A stretch of DNA of 64,000 nt from GCA-020345945 sp964596985 (lineage in GTDB: Archaea; Thermoproteota; Bathyarchaeia; RBG-16-48-13; GCA-020345945). Where the stretch lies: NCBI GenBank assembly GCA_964596985.1, contig CAZQWG010000002.1, positions 62,001 through 126,000 on the forward strand, read 5' to 3'. Below, piece by piece: positions 1 through 9,262 of the stretch. Position numbers and translations under genes: made by a program. Positions within the stretch are counted from its first letter, which is position 1; the number at the start of each line of letters is the position of its first letter. The notes beneath the pieces are model-generated. The model did no database searches, had not been told where the DNA came from, and worked only from the letters and a program-made list of their open reading frames with translations.

Positions 1-126
1 GATGTGATAGACCAAAAGAGAACCCTTACCATGCAACCTCACAGGTTTCGCAATCTCCACTTGATTGGCTACGTTTTAAATTAGTTGCCCTCTTTCCTTT
101 ATTATGACCTTAAGGGTGAAGTAGCT

Positions 127-366
127 ATGGGTCGTCGGAGAAGGAGAATTGTAAAAACTCCTAGAAGGCATCTTCCGAAGGTTTTTCTCTGTCCGAGGTG
201 TGGAAATAGTTCAGTCCGGGTCATTGTTAGAGAAGCATTAGATCAGGCAGTTGTGGAATGTGGGTCTTGTGGCCTTAGAGATGAATTGGTCACAAAACCC
301 GCGTGGGCTCCGGTTGATGCTTACGCTTTCTGGGCTGACAAATATTATAGATCTGAGTTAGGATAA
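127..366 (+). CDS. elf1: Elf1-like transcription elongation factor
   Basis: Archaeal homologue of Elf1, a small zinc-ribbon protein that accompanies elongating RNA polymerase. The start is basic (GRRRRRIVKTPRR) and is followed by a CPRCG...CGSCG zinc ribbon. The tail VDAYAFWADKYY is typical of the family. An in-frame TTG lies upstream at 85, but the ATG at 127 has a GGGTGA ribosome-binding site at a good distance and gives the usual length of about 79 residues. The gene lies about 50 bases upstream of the GGGP synthase on the same strand. Confidence 0.85.
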   Translation: MGRRRRRIVKTPRRHLPKVFLCPRCGNSSVRVIVREALDQAVVECGSCGLRDELVTKPAWAPVDAYAFWADKYYRSELG

Positions 367-417
367 TTACTTGTTCAAACAACATCATATTAACCAGTAA
401 TAGGAGAAGACAAAACC

Positions 418-1176
418 TTGGGAAAGGTAGAGACTTACCTGTGCGACAAGCTGAGAAACGACGGACCATTACATATGACTCTCCTCGACCCCGAAAAAGT
501 AGATCCGCGTACTGTAGGTCAACTGGCTAGCGAAACGGAGAAGGCTGGAACCACAGCTATTATGGTCGGCGGATCTACTGTAGCATCTCCCAGAGATCTA
601 GACGCCGTCGTCCAGGCGATAAAAAAAAGCGTCAAAGTCCCCATCATACTCTTTCCCAATAACATCTCCGGAATAAGTCCTTACGCTGACGCAATTTGGT
701 TCATGTCCCTCGTCAATTCAAACAATCCATATTTCTTAATGGGGGCTCAAGCATTGGGGGCTCCTCTCGTCAAGAAATACAAGCTTGAGACAATGCCCTT
801 AGGCTACATAATTGTAGGTAGTGGCGGCGCAGCGGGTATGATAGGTCGCGCCAATGGAATCTCATACGATAAGCCTGAGATCGCTGCAATCTACGCTCTT
901 GCCTCGCAGTACCTAGGAATGAGATTCGTGTATCTTGAGGCAGGCTCGGGGGCACAGAAACCTGTCCCGTTACCATTTGTCTCCGCGGTGAGAGAGGCAA
1001 TCGATTGCACTCTAATCGTCGGCGGTGGGATAAGGAGTGGTGAAGTTGCTGGAGAAATCGCGAAGGCTGGAGCGGATATAATCGTTACAGGCACTCTGGT
1101 TGAACAGAACGAAGGTAATACCGATAAGATCAGGGATATCGTCAAGACCCTCAGTCGAGTGAAACCATCAACCTGA
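418..1176 (+). CDS. Geranylgeranylglyceryl phosphate synthase (GGGPS)
   Basis: Catalyses the first ether-bond step of archaeal membrane lipid synthesis, joining geranylgeranyl diphosphate to sn-glycerol-1-phosphate. The 252-residue TIM barrel shows TLLDPEK near the N-terminus, the YLEAGSGA phosphate/glycerol motif and GGGIRS near the C-terminus. The start is TTG, with a GGAGA ribosome-binding site about 12 bases upstream. Length and motifs fit the archaeal PcrB/GGGPS family well. It follows the Elf1 gene and precedes the PolD large subunit. Confidence 0.93.
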   Translation: MGKVETYLCDKLRNDGPLHMTLLDPEKVDPRTVGQLASETEKAGTTAIMVGGSTVASPRDLDAVVQAIKKSVKVPIILFPNNISGISPYADAIWFMSLVNSNNPYFLMGAQALGAPLVKKYKLETMPLGYIIVGSGGAAGMIGRANGISYDKPEIAAIYALASQYLGMRFVYLEAGSGAQKPVPLPFVSAVREAIDCTLIVGGGIRSGEVAGEIAKAGADIIVTGTLVEQNEGNTDKIRDIVKTLSRVKPST

Positions 1177-1251
1177 CCATTCCTCTCAGAATCCCTTTTT
1201 ATTTCCCTGTAGATAAAGAATGGCTTGAAGATCTGTCTACGCAAGGTCTTA

Positions 1252-4200
1252 ATGTTGCAAGAACCACATCACCCCCAGACTTCTGAATATACTCGAAGCA
1301 TAATGACGAATCTTCAGCAGGCATTCAAGATCGCAGAACAAGCAAGAGGAAAAGGCCTCGATCCCTCAGATCACCCTGAACCCAAGATAGCCCTAGATTT
1401 AGCCCAACGAGTCGAGGAACTTGTTGGTCCGGAAGGCGTTGCTCAAAGAATTCGAGAATTAAGTGAACAAATGAAGTCTAGGGAAGAACTAGCCTTCAAA
1501 ATCGTAGAGGAAATCATCTTCGGCAGATTCGGTCACATGGACGAGAACCAAGGTGCAGAACAAGCCGTTCGAACCGCGTTAGCCATACTGACAGAAGGAA
1601 TCACTGCCGCCCCACTACAAGGCATATACCAAGTAACCATAAGAAAGAATCCAGATAACTCAAGGTACTTGGCTGTCTATTTCGCCGGACCGATAAGATC
1701 CGCTGGTGGTACAGAAACAGCCCTTATTCTTGTGGTCGCCGACTTTGTTCGCCGTCTCCTAGGATTCGACCGTTATAAACCGACGATAGAAGAAGTGAAT
1801 CGCTTTGTAGAGGAAGTTCGGCTATACGAAAGAGAGGTATCGCGCTTCCAATATCATATCCCAGATGAAAGTCTCTCTAGAGGATTCAGTAATCTGCCAG
1901 TGGAGGCTACTGGAACCTGGACGGACAGAGTGGAAGTCTCATCTTTCCGTAACCTACCAAGAATCGAAACTAACCGGGTTCGTGCAGGAGCCTTAAGAGT
2001 TGTAAACGACGGTATAGTCGGAAGATCGGAAAAGGTTTGGAAGATTATTGAAGATCTGGGCATCGTTGGATGGGAATGGCTTAAGAACATAAAGGCAACG
2101 GAGCAGAACGGATCAGATGAACAAATAGAATCAATGTATATGAGAGACATCATCGTAGGTCGGCCAGTCTTTTCTTTTCCTTCACGAACCGGCGGCTTCC
2201 GCCTTAGATATGGGCGATCCCGAAATACAGGGCTAGCCGCCGTCGGCATTCATCCAGCAACCATGATAGTACTTCGGAACTTCATAGCGATAGGCACACA
2301 AATTCGCATGGAGAAACCAGGTAAAGGGGCGGTCGTTCTCCCTGTAGATTCCATTGAACCCCCAATTATCAGACTTAGAAATGGCAGTGTCATAAAGGTA
2401 ACGACGGTCGAACTCGCCAAGAAGCACTCTAATCAAATTGAGAAAATCCTATTCCTAGGAGACATTCTAATCGCTTTCGGAGAGTTCCTAGAGAACAACA
2501 AGAAACTGGTTCCCTCCGGGTTCACAGAAGAATGGTGGGCAAGACTACTCCAATTATCACTAGAAACAAAATCTCCTGATTCCATAGCAGAACTCAGCAA
2601 CTCTCTGGGGATACCACCATCAAAGATTCAAGGCTTCGTCTCGAATCCACTCTCCTCAAAGCCCTCTTTCAAGCAAGCAGGTGTTATATCACATGTTATT
2701 GGGATTCCACTACATCCAAGTTACACGTTCTTTTGGGAGAACATATCCCGTGACGAGCTTATCCTGTTAAGACGAAGACTTGTTTCGGAGAAAAAGAAAT
2801 CTGACTCGAAGGACCGACTTCGACTAATTGAGATCCCTAATAGTCCAGACGTGAAAGCCATACTAGAAAAGCTATGTGTCCCCCATCTTGTGGAGAATAG
2901 CAAGATCCGAATTGAAGACGTTGACGCACAGATACTCAACTTCTCACTGTCACTATCAAACAGTCGTCGTAGAGTACCAAGAAATGGCGGCACTTTAGAG
3001 ATTATAAGTTCCCTTTCAGGAGTAGAGGTCTCAGAGAAAGGAGGAACATATGTAGGAGCAAGAATGGGTAGACCCGAGAAAGCAAAGAGACGCGAGATGT
3101 CTCCCCTAGTTCACGTTCTGTTTCCTGTCGGTCTCTCAGGTGGCCCCCAACGAAATGTAGTTGAAGCTGCTCGGAAAGGCGTCATCGAGGTAGACATTGT
3201 AAGAAGGAAATGCCCGAAATGTAATATCGTTACTTACCGGAACCTTTGCCCCAGTTGCGGGGAAAAGATAAACCCAGAGAAAATTTGTCCCAGCTGTGGG
3301 CGCGAAACAAATAATGCCGATACATGCCCTGCCTGCAATACGCGCTCTGTCTCATATCAAAGACAAACTATCCCACTGAAAGAATTTCTAGCTGAGGCAA
3401 GTCGTAACATCAAGCTCAATACCCCTCGGCTCGTCAAAGGTGTCAAGGGGCTCACCAGCGAGGATAAAATCCCAGAGCCAATAGGGAAAGGAATACTCCG
3501 GGCTAAACATGACCTATCCGTTTTCAAAGACGGTACAGTTCGCTTCGATATCACTAACGCACCTTTGACACACTTCAAGCCGTCTGAGATTTCGGTCGAT
3601 ACGGCAAAACTCCGTGATCTTGGGTACAGATGGGATAAAGACGGGAACCCCCTAGTTGATAATGGGCAGATATGTGAGATCAAGCCTCAGGACATTATTC
3701 TCCCAGTTTCGGCGGCCAAATACCTCCTTCAGGCAGCCTCGTACTTAGACGAACTTCTTGTAAGGTTCTACAACTTAGAATCTTACTACAACGTGAACAG
3801 AGTCGATGATCTTACAGGTCATCTCATAGTTGGTTTGGCACCCCATACTTCGGTCGGGGTGGTAGGCCGGATCATCGGCTTCACTAAGTCTAACGTATGT
3901 TACGCCCATCCCTTATGGCACGCTGCCAAGCGGCGTGACTGTGACGGTGACGAAGACGCGGTAATGTTGCTTCTTGACCCTCTCCTAAACTTCTCTGAGT
4001 CCTATCTTCCCGTACAGATAGGAAGCAAGATGGACATCCCGCTCTTGATAACCCCGATCATCGACGCACGCGAGGTGGACGACGAGGCTCATAATATGGA
4101 TATTGCATCCTCGTATCCGCTTGTCATGTACGAAGGTACTTACAAGAAAGCCGACCCAAAACATCTGAGCAGAATCATACCCACAATAGGTTCAAGGCTT

Positions 4201-4692
4201 GGTACCGAAGCAGAATCCCAAGGGTTGGCGTATACTCACTTTGCTTCGGGTGTTAACGCCGGTAATCTGCAGAGTGCGTACAAGAAACTGGACACGATGA
4301 CTAGGAAGATGAAGAGTCAGCTGGGTCTTGCCGAGAAGATCCTCGCGGTCGATGCAAGAGACGTAGCTCGGAGAATCTTGACTTCGCATCTTTTCAGGGA
4401 TATGGTTGGGAACCTGAAGGCTTTCTCTACTCAGTCCTTTAGGTGCAAGAAATGCAACGCGAAGTATCGTAGGGTTCCCCTCTCTGGTAGGTGTCTGAGA
4501 TGTGAAGGAGAAATTTCGTTAACCGTCTATCGTGGTGGGGTCGAGAAATACTTGCAGGATGCAAATAGGATTGCCGCCAAGTACGAGCTTGACGACTATT
4601 ATCTTCAAAGGCTAGTCTTAGTGGAGAATGAAATCAACGGTCTCTTCGGGACTCAAGACTCAACCCAAGCGTCTTTAGGCGACTTCCTTTAA
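1252..4692 (+). CDS. polC: DNA polymerase II (PolD) large subunit DP2
   Basis: Catalytic subunit of the archaeal replicative polymerase PolD, which pairs with the nuclease subunit DP1 (not in this window). About 1146 residues, with no intein at the usual active-site position. A zinc-binding stretch of four CxxC pairs lies near residues 654-692. The double-psi beta-barrel active site is KRRDCDGDEDAV near residue 894. A second zinc ribbon (CKKCN...CLRCEG) lies near 1065. The last eight residues, QASLGDFL, fit a PCNA-interacting PIP box. I chose the ATG at 1252; an upstream TTG at 1225 and an ATG at 1303 are also in frame, and the last would cut conserved N-terminal sequence. From memory, other DP2 proteins have Asn where this one has Asp just before CDGD. 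Confidence 0.95.
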   Translation: MLQEPHHPQTSEYTRSIMTNLQQAFKIAEQARGKGLDPSDHPEPKIALDLAQRVEELVGPEGVAQRIRELSEQMKSREELAFKIVEEIIFGRFGHMDENQGAEQAVRTALAILTEGITAAPLQGIYQVTIRKNPDNSRYLAVYFAGPIRSAGGTETALILVVADFVRRLLGFDRYKPTIEEVNRFVEEVRLYEREVSRFQYHIPDESLSRGFSNLPVEATGTWTDRVEVSSFRNLPRIETNRVRAGALRVVNDGIVGRSEKVWKIIEDLGIVGWEWLKNIKATEQNGSDEQIESMYMRDIIVGRPVFSFPSRTGGFRLRYGRSRNTGLAAVGIHPATMIVLRNFIAIGTQIRMEKPGKGAVVLPVDSIEPPIIRLRNGSVIKVTTVELAKKHSNQIEKILFLGDILIAFGEFLENNKKLVPSGFTEEWWARLLQLSLETKSPDSIAELSNSLGIPPSKIQGFVSNPLSSKPSFKQAGVISHVIGIPLHPSYTFFWENISRDELILLRRRLVSEKKKSDSKDRLRLIEIPNSPDVKAILEKLCVPHLVENSKIRIEDVDAQILNFSLSLSNSRRRVPRNGGTLEIISSLSGVEVSEKGGTYVGARMGRPEKAKRREMSPLVHVLFPVGLSGGPQRNVVEAARKGVIEVDIVRRKCPKCNIVTYRNLCPSCGEKINPEKICPSCGRETNNADTCPACNTRSVSYQRQTIPLKEFLAEASRNIKLNTPRLVKGVKGLTSEDKIPEPIGKGILRAKHDLSVFKDGTVRFDITNAPLTHFKPSEISVDTAKLRDLGYRWDKDGNPLVDNGQICEIKPQDIILPVSAAKYLLQAASYLDELLVRFYNLESYYNVNRVDDLTGHLIVGLAPHTSVGVVGRIIGFTKSNVCYAHPLWHAAKRRDCDGDEDAVMLLLDPLLNFSESYLPVQIGSKMDIPLLITPIIDAREVDDEAHNMDIASSYPLVMYEGTYKKADPKHLSRIIPTIGSRLGTEAESQGLAYTHFASGVNAGNLQSAYKKLDTMTRKMKSQLGLAEKILAVDARDVARRILTSHLFRDMVGNLKAFSTQSFRCKKCNAKYRRVPLSGRCLRCEGEISLTVYRGGVEKYLQDANRIAAKYELDDYYLQRLVLVENEINGLFGTQDSTQASLGDFL

Positions 4693-4740
4693 CAACTGAT
4701 CCTAAGCGCATCTCTTATCCCTTTTTCCGGTATTCTAGAA

Positions 4741-5046
4741 TTGAGGGATGAGATAGTGTCTATCAGAGAGTTCCAACAGTTAATGGCCGAGATCTATCTT
4801 CAAAGAGACCGCGAGAGGGGGGTGGAACGGACGTTCATGTGGCTGGTGGAAGAAGTCGGGGAGCTAAGCGACTCGATTCTTGACGGTGATCGCGAACAAA
4901 TAGAAGAAGAGATATGTGACGTATTTGCTTGGCTTGCAAGCCTTTGTAATGTTCTAGACATAGATCTTGAGGGCATCTCCTCAAGAAAATACGTTAAGGT
5001 TTGTCCCCGATGCTCAAGGTCTCCCTGTGAATGCCCCTCTAGCTAG
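4741..5046 (+). CDS. MazG-like nucleotide pyrophosphohydrolase
   Basis: All-alpha NTP pyrophosphatase of the MazG superfamily, likely hydrolysing non-canonical NTPs to NMP and pyrophosphate. The metal-binding EEVGELSD and EEEICDVFAWL helices are visible. The C-terminal tail CPRCSRSPCEC looks like a small zinc site and is found in archaeal members. The start is TTG, with no convincing ribosome-binding site. It lies 48 bases after DP2 on the same strand, so co-transcription is likely. The exact substrate cannot be told. Confidence 0.85.
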   Translation: MRDEIVSIREFQQLMAEIYLQRDRERGVERTFMWLVEEVGELSDSILDGDREQIEEEICDVFAWLASLCNVLDIDLEGISSRKYVKVCPRCSRSPCECPSS

Positions 5047-5072
5047 GTGTCCATAAGCCGACTGTATTTTTG

Positions 5073-5267
5073 CTAGAGGAACGGGAGTTTTCCTATCGCG
5101 TAGATCTGGGCTAGAAGGCAGCTTATAGTTAGCACTCCAGCTAGTATGACAACTAGCTCTGGGCGGAGCTTTATTCCATGGGTTTCCTCCTGAAAGAATC
5201 GGAGTAGCCCGACCGAACCGCCTGGCATTGGTGAAGAATCTCCGCGTCTCTTCTTACGTTTACTCAT
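5073..5267 (-). CDS. secG: Preprotein translocase subunit Sec61-beta
   Basis: 64-residue tail-anchored subunit of the Sec translocon. A basic N-terminus and PMPGGSVGLLRFF are followed by KLRPELVVILAGVLTISCL, a single C-terminal membrane helix. Length and pattern match archaeal Sec61-beta (SecG). It is convergent with the MazG-like gene and immediately downstream of the beta-CASP nuclease gene on the same strand. Confidence 0.9.
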   Translation of the reverse strand: MSKRKKRRGDSSPMPGGSVGLLRFFQEETHGIKLRPELVVILAGVLTISCLLAQIYAIGKLPFL

Positions 5268-5301
5268 AAGCCTACCTTTGGACAGTTAGTTATTCTCTGT
5301 T

Positions 5302-6510
5302 TTAAGTCAACCTATAGCCCTTCAGGTCTCTCTCATAAGTGATTATGCCTCTTCTCTTCATATGATTGAGAACCTTTCTCACTTCGTGTGCGTTGAATTT
5401 TGAGGATTTCAGTTTATCGATTATCCATTTCTCTCTGTACACGAATCCTGGTGTGGCGACTAAATCCAGTACCCTCTGGATGCCTATCTCGAATTGTTTA
5501 TCCATCTTCTCCGCATCTACTGCGGTGCTTTTTCTCTCATTATTTAGAGGTGATGATTTGATACCGGTCTTCTTTGTAATGTATAGAGGGAACGTCCTAC
5601 TATTACTGAAACAGGTGTAGACCAGTGAAGGGCTGGCGGCTTCTATATACGAGAGTAGTTGGTTGAAATCTGCGTGGCTACTCAACGGGAAAACCCCATC
5701 ATACTTCCTCGGTCTAAACTTAACGTTCCAGCCTGTAGCAGTGGCCCTTACCGCATTCGCAGGAAGATCCTGTTGACGTGCAGGGGGTACTACGTAGCAA
5801 CAATCACCCCTCTTCAAGACTTCTTGTCCCTCCAAGGAGTTTGCGTCGATGAAACGGAGTTCTATGCCGGATTTCCTATGTATTTCATTGACTCTGCTTA
5901 TGGTAGGATTCACGACGACAGGTAGCTTTGTGAAATAGTTGAGTACCGCGATTATCTCTTGGGCTTTTCCTACCGAATAGACTTCAAAGACAGGAATCTT
6001 TCCTTCTCCGACCCTCTTTGTAGTCCATTTGGCTATCTCAACGTAAACCTCTTCTCGACTAGGAAACAGGAAAGTCGGGTTTCCATAGGTGCTCTCTATG
6101 ATCAGGGTATCGCATTCTATGGGTGTCGCCGCCCTAGTGGTTAAAGTGTCTCTACAGTTTATGTCTCCGGTATACACGACAGTCTCTTCGGGTGTGCGCA
6201 CTTCGAACTGCGTACTACCTAGAATATGCCCGGCGTTTCGAGGGATTACCTCAACAGACCCGACCTTTACCGCTCGGTCGTATTGCACTGCCTTGAAGTT
6301 CCCGACATTTCTTCTACTTCTGGTCTCGAATATCGATCGTGTTTCAGAGGTCGAGTATTTTACAGCGTCGTAGTAGAATGCTGCTGTATGGTCGCCGTGG
6401 GAGTGGGATACGAATATCCTGTCGAACTGTTTCTTTCTCTGTTGGGGGTCAAAGTGGATTCTCTCTTCTGCTGTTGAGATAAGTACTCCTCTTTGCCATT
6501 CGACCTTCAA
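5302..6510 (-). CDS. Metallo-beta-lactamase / beta-CASP-type RNA nuclease-like protein
   Basis: 402 residues related to the CPSF/exonuclease branch of the metallo-beta-lactamase fold, which processes RNA with two zinc ions. Visible motifs in order are HSHGDHT (about residue 36), AGHILGS, YTGDI, ESTYG and LSSHADF, the last typical of the beta-CASP group. The final 70 residues resemble a helix-turn-helix (HEVRKVLNHMKRRGIITYERD). The start is TTG. Upstream codons stay open for about 35 residues but offer no start codon, so a missed upstream start or a small sequence error is possible. Confidence 0.82.
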   Translation of the reverse strand: MKVEWQRGVLISTAEERIHFDPQQRKKQFDRIFVSHSHGDHTAAFYYDAVKYSTSETRSIFETRSRRNVGNFKAVQYDRAVKVGSVEVIPRNAGHILGSTQFEVRTPEETVVYTGDINCRDTLTTRAATPIECDTLIIESTYGNPTFLFPSREEVYVEIAKWTTKRVGEGKIPVFEVYSVGKAQEIIAVLNYFTKLPVVVNPTISRVNEIHRKSGIELRFIDANSLEGQEVLKRGDCCYVVPPARQQDLPANAVRATATGWNVKFRPRKYDGVFPLSSHADFNQLLSYIEAASPSLVYTCFSNSRTFPLYITKKTGIKSSPLNNERKSTAVDAEKMDKQFEIGIQRVLDLVATPGFVYREKWIIDKLKSSKFNAHEVRKVLNHMKRRGIITYERDLKGYRLT

Positions 6511-6816
6511 GCGAGTGCCGTCCGCATGCTTTATTTCAGGTCTAGCCTCGAAGGGAATTGTTGAAACTAGATTAGATAGAAAGGGTTTATGGTGGTCTTC
6601 GGGTGAAAAATCTTTTCAATCCCCCTACTTGTGCGGTCTGCTGTACTCCCCCTTCTATTCTTCGATTGGGAGAACGGTTCAACGATAGGATTCGCGAGGG
6701 TAATCGTATTTCTATTCTTCAATCTGTTGTCTTGATGGTTTTTGATCCTGTTTGTCACACTCAGAAATATTATATCGCAGAAGAAGTTGAATCCAATCAA
6801 AGTATTGGTGTTTCAT
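6511..6816. other. Intergenic region, no gene seen
   Basis: 306-base AT-rich divergent intergenic region between the beta-CASP nuclease (minus) and alba (plus). Short open frames on both strands have no recognisable product. It must hold the promoters of both flanking genes; I see no strong repeats. Confidence 0.5.
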
Positions 6817-7113
6817 TTGTCTGAGTCTAAAGAGAACGTAGTGTTAGTCGGAATAAAACCTACCATGAACTATGTCGTTGCCTGTATTACTTTCTTCAAT
6901 GATGGTGCAAGTGAGATTCTCGTGAAGGCAAGGGGTCGTGCTATCTCGCGGGCTGTAGACTGCGTTGAATTATTGGGTAGGGCTTTCGTAGAGGACCTGG
7001 CAGTCAAGGAGATCAAGATAGGGACTGAGGAGGTCGAGCAATCCAAGGGTAGAAAGATGAATGTATCCACCATCAACATATTGATCGGTAAAGAGAAGAG
7101 TGAGTCTAAGTGA
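6817..7113 (+). CDS. albA: Alba chromatin / nucleic-acid-binding protein
   Basis: Small dimeric DNA- and RNA-binding protein of archaeal chromatin. VLVGIKPTMNYVVACITFF starts the Alba fold. It is followed by VKARGRAISRAVDCVE, which carries the DNA-contacting loop region, and by a C-terminal VSTINILIGK strand. I chose the TTG at 6817 (98 residues) because GGTG lies six bases upstream and the length fits the family. A longer frame starting at 6742 adds sequence unlike Alba. The stop overlaps the next gene's GTG start by four bases, so the pair is translationally coupled. Confidence 0.88.
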   Translation: MSESKENVVLVGIKPTMNYVVACITFFNDGASEILVKARGRAISRAVDCVELLGRAFVEDLAVKEIKIGTEEVEQSKGRKMNVSTINILIGKEKSESK

Positions 7114-7619
7114 GTGAACCCGACATATTGATTGTTGATGTTTTGAATCCAGAAGACAAGTACCAGTTCATCCTCGGGATGGCCAATTTCACGATTAAAT
7201 GCACAGAAGACATATTGAGGGCTCTCACCGGGGCCCTCCCTAAGGTATCTGCAGGTGTTGCGATGGTTGAAAGCGTACCACGAATCGTTCGTTCCTGCGG
7301 GACAAACAAACAACTCGAGAAGCTGGCAGCCGAGAATGCCTTGAGAATAGGTGCTGGTCACAGCTTCGTCGTCATGATGGAGAACGGCTTCCCAATAAAC
7401 GTACTCAACGACCTTAAGTCTGTCCAAGAGGTCTGTTCGATTCTCGTTGCTACCGCCAATCCCTGCAAAGTGATCGTAGCTGAAACCGGGGAGGGGAAGA
7501 ACAAGATGCGGGCCATCTTAGGTGTGGCTGACGGGTTCTCGCCTAACCGGGTTGAAGACGAAGCCGAGCGAGAGGATCGCCGACTATTGGTGAAGAAGCT
7601 AGGGTACATCGTGGGATAG
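7110..7619 (+). CDS. Adenosine-specific kinase (DUF355 family)
   Basis: 169-residue homologue of the archaeal adenosine-specific kinase family (COG1839). Recognisable stretches are KYQFILGMANFTIKCTEDI near the N-terminus, ENALRIGAGHSFVVMM and NPCKVIVAETGEGKNKMRAI. The start is GTG and overlaps the Alba stop by four bases. The family has been reported to bind adenosine and nucleotides; the cellular role is not settled. Confidence 0.8.
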   Translation: MSEPDILIVDVLNPEDKYQFILGMANFTIKCTEDILRALTGALPKVSAGVAMVESVPRIVRSCGTNKQLEKLAAENALRIGAGHSFVVMMENGFPINVLNDLKSVQEVCSILVATANPCKVIVAETGEGKNKMRAILGVADGFSPNRVEDEAEREDRRLLVKKLGYIVG

Positions 7620-7658
7620 CTAATTCTCACACTTCTCAAGTTTCTAAGTGCAAAGAAG

Positions 7659-9155
7659 CTATTCAGGTGGGTTATCTTCCTCCTGAATACTTATTGTAGT
7701 AAGAACGTTTGATCTCACCCTCCTTACTCCTCCTCTCACATCTACTTGTGCCCCTCGTATATTGAGTTCTGTTCCCACGCTTAGACTTTCAACCAGTTCT
7801 GCTAGCTCTCCCCACAAAGTCACGTCAATCTCTGCTGTCTCATCCTTGAGGCCGAGTGTGACTACTTTGACTTGTGACCCACGGTTACCTGTCACACTCC
7901 TTACCTGCGGCTCCTTGGAGATCTTCCCTCTAATTGAAACAAAACTCTGTTCCTCTTGAAGCTCCGATATCTTGTCGTACTCATAGATTGATTTTGGCAT
8001 CTGCTTGAGGTCTGTTTGGTTCTCGGATACTTTGATCTGTCCTTCTGATCCTAGGTTCAAGGTCTCATTATCACGCCAGGTTCTTACGTAAGCATTCTTG
8101 ACGGAGATTAGGTATCCCCTATCGATTTTGGAGGTTTCCTCTGTCTTTTCATTCCATAGGTTGAGTCTGATGGTACCTGTTTCATCGGCTAGAAGTAGCG
8201 TTACGACCTCTCCCTTGCCGCCCTCTTTTGTCTTGAAATGTCTAGTGTTCCCAACCTGTATAACCCAAGCCAGCAGATCTACATTCATCATTCCAGATCT
8301 GATGTCAGAGATAGCGGTGCTTTCCTTTCCTCTCCGAGCTGTTTCATCGGTTTTGGTGATTTTTATCTCGGAGACTCTTGTTGTATGTACCTCGGTTTCT
8401 CTTTGTCCGTTTCTGGCTGAGGCTGCGGTGACTTCAATTATGTCGCCAACTGCAGCGTTCTCCACTAATTCTGCTTTGTCATTCCAGAAGACGCAGGTGA
8501 TCTCTCCTGTATCGTCTGAGATTAAGATACGTCGTACTTTACCTTCGGTTCCATCCGCACGTTCGAACTGCGATAGTGGATAAATCCCTATTGCCTTCCC
8601 CTTAAGACTGAGAAATCTAGTGCCATCCTTGATGCGTCCTATTTTCAGAGAAAAATCTCCTACCCTAGGATAATTGTCGGATGGTTTTTCAGGTATTTTT
8701 AGAATATCACCCCTTTTTCCAACATTTATTTCCGGGGGCCCATTCAACCCTTCTCGTACGTATCCGTGTAGGATTCGAATTGTCTGGTCGGGTTCTATTT
8801 CCTCTTTCTCTACGATGTCCGTCTTATCGTCCCAGATTGCAACATCTACTACGCCAGTTGGGTCTCCAAGTAGTATTCTTTTGACCCTTCCTTCTGTTCC
8901 ATCTTTTCTTGTAAAGGTACGTGTTGGTTCCACAAGTAGAACTCTTCCTGAGATTGAGACATCGTTTATTCCTGGGGTTAGGTCCTCTATCCGGATCTCT
9001 GTTTCAAACCCATTTTCTCGTCTGAGCGCGACCCCGAGTTCGTAGGCAACTATATGGGCAGCTCCCTCCTCGGTCAGTAATCTACTTGTTTCTTCCCTTC
9101 TCCTCTTGACCAATTCCTTCAGTTGGTCTTCTTGGAGGTCTGGGACCGCTTGCAT
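7659..9155 (-). CDS. Replication protein A, four OB-folds
   Basis: Single-stranded DNA-binding protein of archaeal replication and repair. Four successive OB-fold repeats are visible at about residues 60-160, 170-265, 285-375 and 390-490. Each carries a pattern like GRVKRILLGDPTG...VAIWDDK (compare GKVRRILISDDTG...FWNDK and KVVTLGLKDETA...LWGE). The N-terminal 55 residues are helical. No C-terminal zinc finger is present, unlike some euryarchaeal RPAs. The C-terminus (QEEDNPPE) is acidic. It lies downstream of the Lhr helicase gene, which fits a repair-linked cluster. Confidence 0.9.
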   Translation of the reverse strand: MQAVPDLQEDQLKELVKRRREETSRLLTEEGAAHIVAYELGVALRRENGFETEIRIEDLTPGINDVSISGRVLLVEPTRTFTRKDGTEGRVKRILLGDPTGVVDVAIWDDKTDIVEKEEIEPDQTIRILHGYVREGLNGPPEINVGKRGDILKIPEKPSDNYPRVGDFSLKIGRIKDGTRFLSLKGKAIGIYPLSQFERADGTEGKVRRILISDDTGEITCVFWNDKAELVENAAVGDIIEVTAASARNGQRETEVHTTRVSEIKITKTDETARRGKESTAISDIRSGMMNVDLLAWVIQVGNTRHFKTKEGGKGEVVTLLLADETGTIRLNLWNEKTEETSKIDRGYLISVKNAYVRTWRDNETLNLGSEGQIKVSENQTDLKQMPKSIYEYDKISELQEEQSFVSIRGKISKEPQVRSVTGNRGSQVKVVTLGLKDETAEIDVTLWGELAELVESLSVGTELNIRGAQVDVRGGVRRVRSNVLTTISIQEEDNPPE

Positions 9156-9262
9156 GATCTGCCTTAATATCTCTTGTAGTTTGATGGTCTACTTCCCCCG
9201 ATCGTCAAATTTGTCGTTGCAGCTGTTCCGCAAGATATATTCACCGTTCCGAATCTCTCGTC

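Noticed and set aside
6567..6824. Overlapping 73-77 codon frames on both strands between two genes
   Set aside because: Amino-acid composition is unlike a protein and neither is recognisable; treated as intergenic.
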